Of a DNA stretch of 64,000 nucleotides, positions 19,241 to 28,256 are shown in pieces. The translations under genes and the position numbers were made by a program. The DNA comes from an uncultured Bryobacterales bacterium (GTDB lineage Bacteria > Acidobacteriota > Terriglobia > Bryobacterales > UBA6623): the NCBI GenBank assembly GCA_951813605.1, contig OX638379.1:940471-1004470 (forward strand), written 5' to 3'. The first letter of the stretch is position 1; each line of letters starts with the position of its first letter. The notes under the pieces are model-generated. The model was not told the origin of the DNA. It did not search any database and saw only the letters and a program-made list of their open reading frames with translations.

Positions 19241-20584
19241 ATGTCGCGACTTGCTTTCGTTGCCTTGTTGATCGTCGCCGCTTGTACCTCGCCACCTCTC
19301 GCTGATGACCCTCCCCCGAACTTCGTGATCATCATGGCCGACGACTTGGGCTACGGGGATCTTTCCACTTTTGGCGGCTGGATCGAAGTTCCCAACCTAG
19401 ACCGAATGGCCGAGGAAGGGCTAGTGTTCACGGACTTCCACTCGAACGGCGCGGTATGCAGCCCAACACGAGCCGCTTTGATGACAGGACGCTACCAGCA
19501 GAGGGCCGGCGTGCCCATCGTGATTTTCGCTCCCGAGGATCGCCCGACCCATGTCGATGGCCTCCAGGATATCGAGTTCACGTTCGCCGAGATGCTCGCG
19601 GAGCGGGGGTACGCCACCGGCATCTTCGGAAAATGGCACCTCGGGTATTACCCCCAATACAACCCGGTAAGGCACGGGTTTGACGAGTTCAAGGGATATG
19701 TCAGCGGCAATGTGGACTTCTTCTCCCATGTCGATGGCGCGGGACGCTTCGATTGGTGGCACGGAGCGGAGAAGTCCGACGAGCCGGGCTATGTGACCAA
19801 GCTCATCAACCGGCACGCGGTACAGTTCATCGAGGATCACAGAGACGAGCCCTTCTGTCTCTATGTACCGCACGAAGCTCCGCACTATCCCTATCAGGGA
19901 CCAGGCGACGATCCGACAGGCTTTCGAGTGGTGGGTGGCTTCTCCGGCCGCTTGCGGCTCTCTGACGACGATCTTAAGGCGAAATATCGCGAGATGGTCG
20001 TCTCAATGGACGATGGTGTCGGGGCCATCGTCGACGCTCTGCACCGTTGGGGACTCGCCGAGCGAACGCTTGTATTCTTCCTCTCAGACAACGGGGCGAC
20101 CCCTGATGGGAGCAACGGACCATTGCGCGGATTCAAGGGATCGGTCTGGGAAGGTGGGCATCGCACCCCGGCCATTGCCTGGCGTCCCGGAACGATCGAA
20201 ACAGGCAGCGAGACAGCTCAGCTGGCCGCCACGATGGACCTCTGGCCGACTCTTGCCGAACTGGCCGGATTACCGATTCCCGTCGACAGGCCTCTGGACG
20301 GAACCAGCCTGGTACCAGTCCTCGGGGGAAGGGATCTGGAACGAGGGCCGATGTTCTGGAGTTTCATGGACGGCTTGGCAATGCGCGACGAGAATTGGAA
20401 GCTTGTCCTGGGCGAGGACGGCGACGATCAGCCCAGGCTATTCGACCTAACCACTGACATCGGAGAGGGAAACGACCTTTCGGAGCAAGAACCGGAACGT
20501 ACGGCTCGGATGTCAGAAAGCGCGACAAAATGGCTACAGGAAGTCACCGCCGACGCTACCCTGCAACCCTCCGCCACCCCCTGA
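19241..20584 (+). CDS. Type-I sulfatase lipoprotein, C-S-P-T-R
   Basis: 447 residues. The ATG at 19241 directly precedes a lipoprotein signal (LLIVAAC, lipobox Cys15), so the enzyme is probably membrane-anchored. Metal-site Asp pair in IIMADDLGYGD; formylglycine motif CSPTRAALMTGRY (Cys73); GKWHLG at about 128-133. The C-terminal part has the DNGATPDGSNGPLRGFKGSVWEGGHRTP stretch typical of arylsulfatase A-like enzymes. It cleaves a sulfate ester of unknown carbohydrate. It reads in the same direction as the ceramidase-like gene behind it and the sulfatase ahead, each separated by more than 350 nt, so probably transcribed alone. Confidence 0.93.
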   Translation: MSRLAFVALLIVAACTSPPLADDPPPNFVIIMADDLGYGDLSTFGGWIEVPNLDRMAEEGLVFTDFHSNGAVCSPTRAALMTGRYQQRAGVPIVIFAPEDRPTHVDGLQDIEFTFAEMLAERGYATGIFGKWHLGYYPQYNPVRHGFDEFKGYVSGNVDFFSHVDGAGRFDWWHGAEKSDEPGYVTKLINRHAVQFIEDHRDEPFCLYVPHEAPHYPYQGPGDDPTGFRVVGGFSGRLRLSDDDLKAKYREMVVSMDDGVGAIVDALHRWGLAERTLVFFLSDNGATPDGSNGPLRGFKGSVWEGGHRTPAIAWRPGTIETGSETAQLAATMDLWPTLAELAGLPIPVDRPLDGTSLVPVLGGRDLERGPMFWSFMDGLAMRDENWKLVLGEDGDDQPRLFDLTTDIGEGNDLSEQEPERTARMSESATKWLQEVTADATLQPSATP

Positions 20585-20944
20585 AGCGGCTATTCGCTCC
20601 GATTCGCGGGCGACCAACGCCTCGGTCTGTTGCGCAGAGCGTCGATGCGGGCGGTCAGCAGCTCGACACTTCGTCAACCCGAGACACCGGTTTCTCGACA
20701 GCGGATCCGGAACCCATCCATAAACGGCCCTCTCACGCTGGTACTTTGTTCCGACGCATCGTAGGCGTTGAACGCTCGATTGTCGAGGGACGACCATTTC
20801 GACTGCGTCTTTTGGCGCAGCCTGTATCCTCCGCGATGATTCGGACAGCTGTCTCTTGGCGCGGCCGAAGCCAGGTCGAAAAGGTCGCCGGGCAGGTGAA
20901 TGAAGCACCAACCTGTCTGGTACGCTGTTGATCCCAGATTCGCG
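20585..20944. other. Intergenic interval, 360 bp
   Basis: Between two plus-strand sulfatases. Short open frames on the minus strand are not recognisable. No hairpin or clear promoter found; TACGCT at 20921-20926 resembles the hexamer before the previous sulfatase. Confidence 0.5.
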
Positions 20945-22378
20945 ATGACTAGGCCCTCGCGCAGACAATTCTTGCACCATTCTGCGATGGCCGTGCCCGG
21001 ATTGGCCGCCATCGGCTGCGGGTCTGTCAATCGACTGGGAGCCCGACCGCCGAACATCATCGTTCTCGTCACCGACGATCAACGCTGGGACATGCTGGGG
21101 GCTGCCGGGAACCGGATCATTCGAACGCCGCACATGGACCGACTCGCCCGCGAGGGCGTTCAGTTCGAGAACCACTTCGTAACCACCTCGCTTTGCGCCC
21201 CGTCCAGGACCTCCATCTTTACTGGGCTCTATGCAAGCTGCCACGGAACTCACGGTTTCGCCACTGCCATGTCGGACGAACTGCACGCTCGCAGTTACCC
21301 GGTTCGTCTCCGCGAGGCCGGATACCGCACCGGATTTGTGGGCAAGTACGGAGTCGGGCGCACGCTACCGGAAGACAAATTCGACTATTTCGACGGATTT
21401 TCGGGGCAGGGGCAGTACGTTCACGAAATCGGCGGAGAGAAACGTCACCTCACTCGGATGATTGGCGACAAGGCACTGGATTTTCTGGCGACCTGCGACC
21501 TGGATCAGCCGTTTTGCCTCTCGGTCAGCTTCAAGGCCCCGCACGTCCAGGACCGGGTGCCGCCATTCTTTATCAACGACCCCGAATACGACCGGCTCTA
21601 CGAAGATGCGGAGATTCCGCCGTTCAAGAAGCTCGATCCGCGGTATTTCGACGAACTCCCGGAGTTCCTCAAGGAGGAATACGAAGGCCGGATCCGGCAG
21701 CAGCGCCGATTCTCGACCCGCGACACATGGCAGGAGGCAATGAAGCGGTACTACCGGCTCATTACAGGGGTGGACGTGCAAATCGGCCGCATGCTCGACT
21801 GGCTCGACGAGAGAGGCATCGGCGGCGACACCGTGATCGTTTTCACATCGGACAATGGATTCTTCCTAGGCGAGCGGGGATGGGCCGGAAAGTATTTCAT
21901 CCACGAGGAGTCGATTCGTGCGCCGTTGGTCGTTTGGGACCCGCGCACGCCCAAGAGAATGGGACGGCGTCGGAGCGAGATGACGCTGAATCTTGACATC
22001 GCGCCCACCATTCTCGAGCTGGCCGGACTTTCCATTGATCCATCCACGAACGGTCGCAGTCTCGTTCCGTTACTCGATGGCGAATCGCCGCCTTGGCGCA
22101 CGGACTGGTACTACGAGTTCTTGTGGCAGCGAGAGGGAATCCCGATTCCGCGGACCGAGGGCGTGCGCACGGAACGCTGGAAATACAACCTTTATCTCGA
22201 TGGCCAGCCCGGCTATGAGGAACTGTACGACCTTCACGCGGACCCGGAAGAGGAGTCGAATCTCGTCTCTTCGGCTGACCATGAAGATCGGTTGAGGCAG
22301 CTTCGCGCCCGGCACCGGGCGTGGAAGCAAAGCCTGGAAGCGTGGCGGCCTGACGCCGTTTGGAGTGATCCGGCCTAG
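20945..22378 (+). CDS. Type-I sulfatase, Tat-exported, C-A-P-S-R with G-K-Y-G-V-G
   Basis: 477 residues from ATG 20945, which opens a twin-arginine signal (PSRRQFLHHS) ending in AAIGC25, so possibly a Tat lipoprotein. Fold landmarks: VTDDQRWD for the metal site, CAPSRTSIFTG with Cys84 as formylglycine precursor, and GKYGVG where many sulfatases have GKWHLG, so the usual His is absent. The C-terminal FLWQREGIPIPRTEGVRTERWKY region is shared with the sulfatase at 54462-55886, which is its closest relative in the window. Its 3' end converges on the next sulfatase, 22 nt away. Substrate unknown; the missing His points to a distinct subfamily. Confidence 0.92.
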   Translation: MTRPSRRQFLHHSAMAVPGLAAIGCGSVNRLGARPPNIIVLVTDDQRWDMLGAAGNRIIRTPHMDRLAREGVQFENHFVTTSLCAPSRTSIFTGLYASCHGTHGFATAMSDELHARSYPVRLREAGYRTGFVGKYGVGRTLPEDKFDYFDGFSGQGQYVHEIGGEKRHLTRMIGDKALDFLATCDLDQPFCLSVSFKAPHVQDRVPPFFINDPEYDRLYEDAEIPPFKKLDPRYFDELPEFLKEEYEGRIRQQRRFSTRDTWQEAMKRYYRLITGVDVQIGRMLDWLDERGIGGDTVIVFTSDNGFFLGERGWAGKYFIHEESIRAPLVVWDPRTPKRMGRRRSEMTLNLDIAPTILELAGLSIDPSTNGRSLVPLLDGESPPWRTDWYYEFLWQREGIPIPRTEGVRTERWKYNLYLDGQPGYEELYDLHADPEEESNLVSSADHEDRLRQLRARHRAWKQSLEAWRPDAVWSDPA

Positions 22379-22400
22379 AGCGATTGGTCTTGCAGTCGGT

Positions 22401-23885
22401 TCATCGCTGATCCGGCGGCAGCCGTCCAGACGGCTTGTCCTCGTCGTAGGCTGGGTTGACGGAGGGCATGTTCGCGTCGACATCCCCTAGCCATGCGTCG
22501 AGACGCTTTTCCAAATTGTCCGCTTTGGTCGCGTTCAATTCCGAAAGGTCGTACCGTTCCCCGGGGTCGTCCCCGAGGTGGAAGAGTTCCGTAGTGCCGT
22601 CTTCATACCACTTGATCAGCTTCCAGTCTCCGTCTCTGATCGCCGCGCTTGGAGCACCGCCTTGGTTTCCGTAGTGCGGGTAATGCCAGAAGAGCGGCTC
22701 CCGAGCGACCTTTTCGTCACGCAGCAGCGGGACCATGCTCGCTCCATCTACGTGTTGGTCCGGTCGAGTCCGCAGCCCCGCGAGTTCGAGAAGCGTAGGG
22801 TAGAAGTCGACACTCGTCACGGGGGTATCGACGACCGCGCCGGGCTTGGTGACACCGGGGGCGCGAATGATCATCGGCTCGCGTATGCCGCCTTCGTACA
22901 TCCATCCCTTACCGCCTCGAAGCGGCAGGTTGGACGTCGGCGACCCTTCCGACGTGCTCAGGCCACCGTTGTCGGACATGAAGACCACAATGGTGCGGTT
23001 TCCAAGGCCGTTGGCTTCAATGGCATTCAGCACGTGGCCGATAGCTGAGTCGAGCGCCTCGACCATGCCTCCGTAGACTGCATGGTCCTGCACTTGGCGG
23101 GCCTCGCGATAACTCTCCCGGATCCACTGCGGACCGGAAAACACGAGCTTCGCAGCTTTGGATGCGTACTTCTCCTCGAGCGCTTTCGTGGTCATGAGCG
23201 GGGTGTGGACGGAATAGAACGAAAGATAGGCTAGGAACGGCCGGTCGCGGTGGTCGGAGATGAATCTGCCCGTTTCGCGAGCCAGTCTCTCGGGAAGAAA
23301 CTCGCCCGCCGGCCCGTCCGACAGATTGGGGTTCTCGTAGGGAGCGAAATAATTGTCGCCACCCCAAGGTCCCCCATGCTCCCATCCGCCCTTGTTGATG
23401 TCGAAGCCCTGGTCCTCGGGCCAGTAGCCCTCGGGGCCGAGGTGCCATTTGCCACCGAAGAATGTGGCGTAGCCACTCTCCTTGAACGCTTCCGCCAATG
23501 TGATTTCTTCCAGAGGCATCCTGTCGGAGTACGGGGACGGCAGCATCATCGTGTTACGCGCCCACTTCTCTGGTTGGTTCCCGCCGCTCGGGCTGATGTA
23601 GTCGGTGACTCGGATCCGAACGGGATACTTTCCTGTCATGATGCTGGCTCGCGTCGGCGAGCAGACCGGGCAGGCAGCGTATGCTTGGCTGAAGCGGGCG
23701 CCGGAGACGGCGAGAGCGTCGATATTGGGCGTTTCGTAAAAGCGGCTTCCGTAACAGCCAAGATCCCGCCAACCAAGATCATCAGCGAGAAAGAACACGA
23801 TGTTGGGCGGAGCGGCAGCAGCGGCGGCGACGAGCCCCCACAACAGGGAGAGGACTGCCATTAGGGTGCGGCGAGAATTGAGCAT
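22401..23885 (-). CDS. Type-I sulfatase, C-S-P-T-R
   Basis: 494 residues with a Sec signal peptide (MAVLSLLWGLVAAAAA). Metal-site FLADDLGWRD; formylglycine motif CSPTRASIMTGKYP (Cys75); GKWHLG present; substrate-side VFMSDNGGLSTSEG. The sequence resembles arylsulfatase A-like enzymes of marine Bacteroidetes and Planctomycetes. It has the best promoter of the window: TTGACA and CAGAAT separated by 19 nt, with the -10 ending 7 nt before the ATG. Its 3' end converges with the preceding sulfatase. Confidence 0.93.
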   Translation of the reverse strand: MLNSRRTLMAVLSLLWGLVAAAAAAPPNIVFFLADDLGWRDLGCYGSRFYETPNIDALAVSGARFSQAYAACPVCSPTRASIMTGKYPVRIRVTDYISPSGGNQPEKWARNTMMLPSPYSDRMPLEEITLAEAFKESGYATFFGGKWHLGPEGYWPEDQGFDINKGGWEHGGPWGGDNYFAPYENPNLSDGPAGEFLPERLARETGRFISDHRDRPFLAYLSFYSVHTPLMTTKALEEKYASKAAKLVFSGPQWIRESYREARQVQDHAVYGGMVEALDSAIGHVLNAIEANGLGNRTIVVFMSDNGGLSTSEGSPTSNLPLRGGKGWMYEGGIREPMIIRAPGVTKPGAVVDTPVTSVDFYPTLLELAGLRTRPDQHVDGASMVPLLRDEKVAREPLFWHYPHYGNQGGAPSAAIRDGDWKLIKWYEDGTTELFHLGDDPGERYDLSELNATKADNLEKRLDAWLGDVDANMPSVNPAYDEDKPSGRLPPDQR

Positions 23886-23892
23886 CTGATCA

Positions 23893-23923
23893 ATTCTGCA
23901 TATCCCGTATCCAGTGTTGTCAA
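23893..23923 (-). promoter_or_regulatory. Promoter TTGACA-N19-CAGAAT, leaderless-type start
   Basis: On the minus strand TTGACA (23918-23923) and CAGAAT (23893-23898) are separated by 19 nt, and CAGAAT ends 7 nt before the sulfatase ATG at 23885. The spacer is longer than the usual 17. Confidence 0.45.
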
Positions 23924-24396
23924 GTGATTGGGATTCCCGACGCGTTCAATCTCAGACTGCGGCCCAGCGGCCGGGCCACGCACGTGCGAGGCCACTTGAC
24001 TCGTGGGGGCGCTCACCCGAGAACCTGTAGGGAACAAGATTCCGCAGCTGATGTGGATGCGATTCGACGGGTAGGACAGCTGGCAGCCGCAAGTGACGCT
24101 TCGGGCCAAGCGCGCCAGAGATGGCAAGCCTGCCGGGAGCTTCCGCTAGCCGCGGGCAGATGCCGGAAACATCGTGAAGGAACGGGTCCAGCGGAAGTGG
24201 TCGGGGATCGATCCGTTCGATATGAACGCGTGGCCGGCGTCGCTGCTACGCACGGCGTTTGACGCAGCAGTGTTGCGCTCTCAAACTCCCTGAAGACTGG
24301 TCCAATCTTCGACTCTATATCACTGAAAATAAACGAGTAACACAAATTCCACCCATTCACTTTGGGGGGCTTAGCTGAAGCACGACGCCACCCCGT

Positions 24397-24402
24397 TACA
24401 AT
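24397..24402 (+). promoter_or_regulatory. -10-like hexamer TACAAT, leaderless-type start
   Basis: TACAAT ends 6 nt before the ATG at 24409. No clear -35. Confidence 0.4.
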
Positions 24403-24408
24403 TACCGT

Positions 24409-25368
24409 ATGAGTCCGGCTACGGCCTCAATCGCGCTATTTTTCCTCGCGACTATCGGCCTTCACGGTCAAGAAATGCCCGAATCGTCAGCTGGCCAGGT
24501 GGGCTTACCGTGTACAGAGAATAGCGTTACGGCTCGTGCCGTCGAGACCACCTCCGACACCGAGGCCTTTGTCCGCTGTGCTTACGACTTCGTCCGGCAG
24601 GTCGGATTTGAAGAGGCGCGGCGTGCATTCCACCAGGACGAGCGATGGAACAGCGGTCCCACTTACGCTTTCGTGACCGGACTCGCCTCGGAGATAGTCG
24701 TCTCTCCCGTCTATCCGGGACGAGAGGGAGGGCATTTCGGCGTTGTCGTGGATCTCTTTAATAGCGACCTCTTCCAAGACTCTGCCCGGATAATTTCCGA
24801 ATTCGGCCAAGGCTGGATCCATTATTCGTTCCTAGATCCCCAGACCGGTCTCGAGGAGCCGAAGAAAGCGTATGTGATCGGGATCGACTGGGAGGGCAGT
24901 CCGGCAATGATCGGGTCCGGGATCTACCGCAGAGACCTGCCCGGATCCTGTCACCGCGAGCAGGTCAACGCCGCTATTTTGAACGCCGATGGCAGCGACG
25001 AGAGACTTGAGGAATTCGTGAGATGTGCGGCGTTGGAGGTCGAGACAAAGGGGTTGTTCGCAACGTCGGTCCTGACATCGGACCCCCGCTGGTAAAGCGG
25101 TTCGGTGTTCGTCTTCGGGCTGAATCCCATGACCGGCGCGGTGGAGTTCAGCCCGTTCGGCGACGCGCTAGCTGGGTTGAATGTCAACGCTCTAGCTGGA
25201 GGGCGAAATCTCGCAGGCGTCGGGCGCGCGTTCGGTGAGACCTATTGGTATTTGAACGCTCCGAACCCGGCGACGGGTGTGCCGGGGCGCATGGTCGTAT
25301 TCGTCAAGTTGGTCACCGCGCAGGGAGTACCGTTACTATTCGGCTCGGGGTATTTTCCTAACGATTAG
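24409..25368 (+). pseudogene. Secreted tandem Cache-like domain protein, interrupted by one in-frame TAA
   Basis: A signal peptide (SIALFFLATIGLHG) is followed by two tandem repeats resembling extracellular single-Cache domains. Repeat A runs to about residue 190, with EAFVRCAYDFV, DERWNSG, GWIHY, DPQTG and IGSGIY. Repeat B starts EEFVRCAALEV and has DPRW, then a stop, then SGSVFVFGLNPMTG and FGSGYFPND. The stop at 25093-25095 is in the same frame: repeat A reads TGG AAC AGC GGT and repeat B reads TGG TAA AGC GGT. Downstream the frame stays open for 90 codons to 25368. A single nonsense change, a sequencing error or stop readthrough would each explain it. If the stop is real, the product is a 228-residue truncated protein. 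Function: Cache folds often bind small ligands; role unknown. Confidence 0.75.
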
Positions 25369-25704
25369 GCCAGTCCGATCTGGCGTTGATCAAGTGCCAC
25401 GCCGACCGGCTGGCTTGGGCCTTCTACCGGTGATCGACTCCGCTCGTCTGGCAAATCATTGCTGGGAGCCGGCTCGAAGGAGCGGGTGGCGGATCCAGTT
25501 CCGACGAGCCGCGAAGGTTGTGGCAGTAGATGATCGTTTGCGGCCTACCCTTGGGAGGAAACGTAGAGACGGGCGGGTCCATCCAAGCCTCGGCCCTTGA
25601 GCGGGACCCCTCTGTAGGCCGTGGTCGGCGCAAGTGGCAAACTACGTCCAGCGCCAGACCGCGCCAGTCGAAGCCCGGCCTAGTTCAAGGTTCGGCCCAA
25701 GAGA
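25369..25704. other. Intergenic interval, 336 bp
   Basis: Between the convergent ends of the Cache-like gene and the NIPSNAP gene. No hairpin with a T-run and no gene recognised. Confidence 0.5.
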
Positions 25705-26697
25705 CTACTCCACCTTTCGATAGCTTTCCCTCAGCCCCGGTCGAAACTTCGGCGGACTTTGGTACATGTAGCCTTGGAGAAACGTCACTGACCGGCTTCG
25801 GGTTGCCGCCTCCTGTGACTCGAGCGCCGAACGGTACGCCTCGTAGTCTCTGCCGTCTCCGCCCATAGCAGCAATGTTGCCGGGCTGGGCAGCCTTCCAG
25901 TGCTCGTAGCCCGCGTAGCGAACCATCATGAACACCTCGTCGTATTCCAAGTTTTCGGGGAAGCCGCTTTCGGGCGGGTACACCGCTTTCCACTGGCCCA
26001 CGATCCGTGCTCCGACCTTCTCGAGATAAGGCCAGACCCCTTCGACACCCACTTGGATGAAGTCGTCCGCTGCTCCTTTTTCGACCCTCCAGCGTTCGAG
26101 CGCGATGATTTCGGGGGCCGGCCAGTTGATGTCGTTACGGACCGGTCGGTGCATTGCTACGGTCGTCGACTCGGTGGGCTCAAAAGACTCGTCCAACGCG
26201 GGCATGTAGTACACCGTCGTCGTGGCAGTCGCTCCCTCCAGGAAGTGCGCTCCGTCGGAACCGGCGGCATAGTGACTGCGGGCTCGCAGCGCTTCCCGGT
26301 TTCGTTGGTAGTCGGGACCGTTGCCACCGAGCAGCAAGTGTCCGCGACGCGTCGCCTTCCAATGCTCGTAGCTGGCGTAGCGCGCGAGCCGGTAACCGTG
26401 ATCGAAGTCCGGGTCCTGCCTGGAGCCGTCCGGATGGATGACTTTCCACTGCCCGACGATTCGGCTGCCGATCTTCTCAAACCATGGCCAGACGCCCTCC
26501 CTGCTTAACCGGAAATAGGCCTCGTGACCGCCCTTGTGGAGTTTCTGATGGCGGAAAACCAGAATCTCCGTTCCGTCTCTGGGCACATCGTTGCGTACCG
26601 GATGGGGAGCTTCGGGATCCTGTCCCAGGGCCCTAAGGGCGATGGCAAGAAAGGCGACTATAGCCGACGCCAAACGTGGTTTCGACAGCGGAGGCAT
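25705..26697 (-). CDS. Secreted protein with two NIPSNAP-like domains
   Basis: 330 residues from ATG 26697, which starts a signal peptide (LASAIVAFLAIALRALG). Two homologous halves follow, each a dimeric alpha/beta-barrel of NIPSNAP type. The first half has EGVWPWFEKIGSRIVGQWK and YASYEHWKATRRG; the second has EGVWPYLEKVGARIVGQWK and YAGYEHWKAAQPG. The repetition implies an internal duplication giving a pseudo-dimer in one chain. Function of exported NIPSNAP proteins is not established. TAGACT lies 10 nt upstream of the ATG. An earlier in-frame start would add 29 residues without signal character. Confidence 0.85.
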   Translation of the reverse strand: MPPLSKPRLASAIVAFLAIALRALGQDPEAPHPVRNDVPRDGTEILVFRHQKLHKGGHEAYFRLSREGVWPWFEKIGSRIVGQWKVIHPDGSRQDPDFDHGYRLARYASYEHWKATRRGHLLLGGNGPDYQRNREALRARSHYAAGSDGAHFLEGATATTTVYYMPALDESFEPTESTTVAMHRPVRNDINWPAPEIIALERWRVEKGAADDFIQVGVEGVWPYLEKVGARIVGQWKAVYPPESGFPENLEYDEVFMMVRYAGYEHWKAAQPGNIAAMGGDGRDYEAYRSALESQEAATRSRSVTFLQGYMYQSPPKFRPGLRESYRKVE

Positions 26698-26707
26698 ACC
26701 GTAGTCC

Positions 26708-26713
26708 AGTCTA
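26708..26713 (-). promoter_or_regulatory. -10-like hexamer TAGACT, leaderless-type start
   Basis: On the minus strand TAGACT ends 10 nt before the ATG at 26697; the same hexamer at the same offset precedes the sulfatase at 51185. Confidence 0.35.
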
Positions 26714-26833
26714 GATGTCGGGTCGCCTTGCGTCTGCAGACCTACCTTGGCTGCAGAGAAAGCGCACCAAACCATTCCCGCCAACTAGAGCGACTTGAAC
26801 ATCGGCTCGCTGTCACCGTTTCGATCCGGTGAA

Positions 26834-27403
26834 TCAGCAGGCGGGCATCGCCGACCTCTGGGAGTACCGCGCGTGAGCCTCCACGATCCCCGCGCTTCGC
26901 AACGAGAATTCACGGAGTCCTAGCCAGACCGAGCGCAAGTAGCCCACGTTGGACAACAGCGAGGCGAGAAACATCGATCCTGGCACGATGCTCGCGCTGA
27001 CTTCCACAAGGACTCGCTCGTGGAACCAGACGATCTCTGCCCGGACCGCTTCGCTCTCCACCTTTCCCAAGGCTTCGTACCATTCGCGGATATGCGTCTC
27101 AACGAGCCCGCCACGCGCTAGCGCTCGACCAAACAAGGCAATCGCGAGAAACCGCGTCAGGCCGATCCTGTGCGAGAACTCAACGATGTCTCTGATGCTT
27201 TCGCGCAACATGGCGCATGCCGGGTCCCGAAATCCGACCTCTCCGCGCCTGGCGAATTCAAACAATTCCTCTTCCAGAACATTGAGTCGGCTTCGCAAAG
27301 CGTCGGCCCAATACTCTCGGCAAACCTTGGCGACTAGCAGGGCGGCTGCCGTGGACATCAGCGCAGCTTGCAGATTGAGGGCAGTTCCTTGGTCTAGTGT
27401 CAT
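26834..27403 (-). CDS. Conserved hypothetical protein, helical
   Basis: 189 residues, predicted almost wholly helical. A moderately hydrophobic N-terminal stretch (ALMSTAAALLVAKV, about 14-27) and a second one (IVPGSMFLASLLSNVGYL, about 138-155) suggest membrane association. The middle FRDPACAMLRESIRDIVEFSHRIG segment resembles a conserved motif of small uncharacterised bacterial membrane proteins, but I cannot name the family. It stands alone; a candidate promoter with TTGACA lies about 120 nt upstream and a strong purine-rich AAGGAGG at 27487-27493 is too far from the ATG to serve it. Confidence 0.65.
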   Translation of the reverse strand: MTLDQGTALNLQAALMSTAAALLVAKVCREYWADALRSRLNVLEEELFEFARRGEVGFRDPACAMLRESIRDIVEFSHRIGLTRFLAIALFGRALARGGLVETHIREWYEALGKVESEAVRAEIVWFHERVLVEVSASIVPGSMFLASLLSNVGYLRSVWLGLREFSLRSAGIVEAHARYSQRSAMPAC

Positions 27404-28256
27404 GAATCCTTCGGATGGCTCTCTACTTGGGCAAGGGCTGGCTGCGCGCTTTCAACGTTCGCTGTCAGGCCGCACAGTCCAGCAACCCTCCTTAAGCATC
27501 GGCACTCCAAGGGGTGCTGTCAAGGTTTTATTAAGGTTTTTTCGTATTTTATTTCTTATATTCTCTCGATGCATGTACAAATGAACGCTTAGCTTTCAAT
27601 GGTTCCTTCAGGCTGACCTTCTGCATCGGAGTTGGCGGGTGCCCGTCTCACGGCCTAGGCCCCATGTCCGGCACTCCCGTTCTCGCTTCAATCGTGAATT
27701 GTGCCACTTAATTTCGTGGTGTGTGGACCCTGCTCGGTGCAACCAAATGATTGGGCGCGGCAGTTGGCGGTCCTTGGCCGTGACTCCGTCCAGGCCGCGT
27801 GCTCGCCCCTACTCGCGGGGCAGTTGCGAGTGGGACAAAGGACGTTTGGAGACCGTCAGGAAGAATTGCAAGCCAATGCCGCAGCGAAACTAGGCACGCG
27901 GTTCACGACGATGTGAATCCAGTCCGGCTCCGTAATGCGAAAGTGTGACTCTGCCCATCGCCCAGCGGGCCCCTGCATCTCGGGCCGCGTGCTTTCGCGA
28001 TGACCTACGTTGCCTTCTTTGGCAAAGCGGAGGTCTGAGTCCACCGAGGGGGCGGGCCGCTTCTCTAACGTTGCTGGACAGGAAGCGCGCGTCCTTGAAT
28101 TCTTTCTCCCTGCGTACACTGTTCATGCTCGACTCGCCGAAGCGTTGGGTCGGCTAGCTCCGACCGAGTTCCAATTTGGCGAATAACGCCTCGGCCTACG
28201 ATCAATTAGCCCCTTCTTAGACGCCCTCGACCGCAACGTAGCCCTGCTGTTACTGG
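27404..28256. other. Gene-poor interval, 0.85 kb
   Basis: Contains a candidate promoter and hairpin at 27495-27523, an A+T-rich, T-run-rich stretch at about 27520-27590, and short overlapping open frames on both strands at 27700-28130 with no recognisable product. Confidence 0.5.
27495..27523 (-). promoter_or_regulatory. TTGACA with palindromic spacer, candidate regulated promoter
   Basis: On the minus strand a perfect TTGACA (27518-27523) is followed by a 17-nt spacer that is almost entirely an inverted repeat (GCACCCC-TT-GGAGTGC, one G-T pair), then a weak -10 GATGCT (27495-27500). Read on the plus strand the same hairpin is followed by T-rich sequence, so a terminator is the alternative. 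Confidence 0.35.

Larger units (their letters stand above)
23886..24408. other. Intergenic interval between divergent genes, 0.5 kb
   Basis: Holds divergent promoters of the sulfatase at 23885 and the Cache-like gene at 24409. Short overlapping open frames have no recognisable content. A+T-rich stretch at about 24300-24350. Confidence 0.5.

Noticed and set aside
22379-22408. AGCGAT/ATCGCT inverted repeat between convergent sulfatases
   Set aside because: Only 6 bp with an 18-nt loop and no T-run; too weak to call a terminator.
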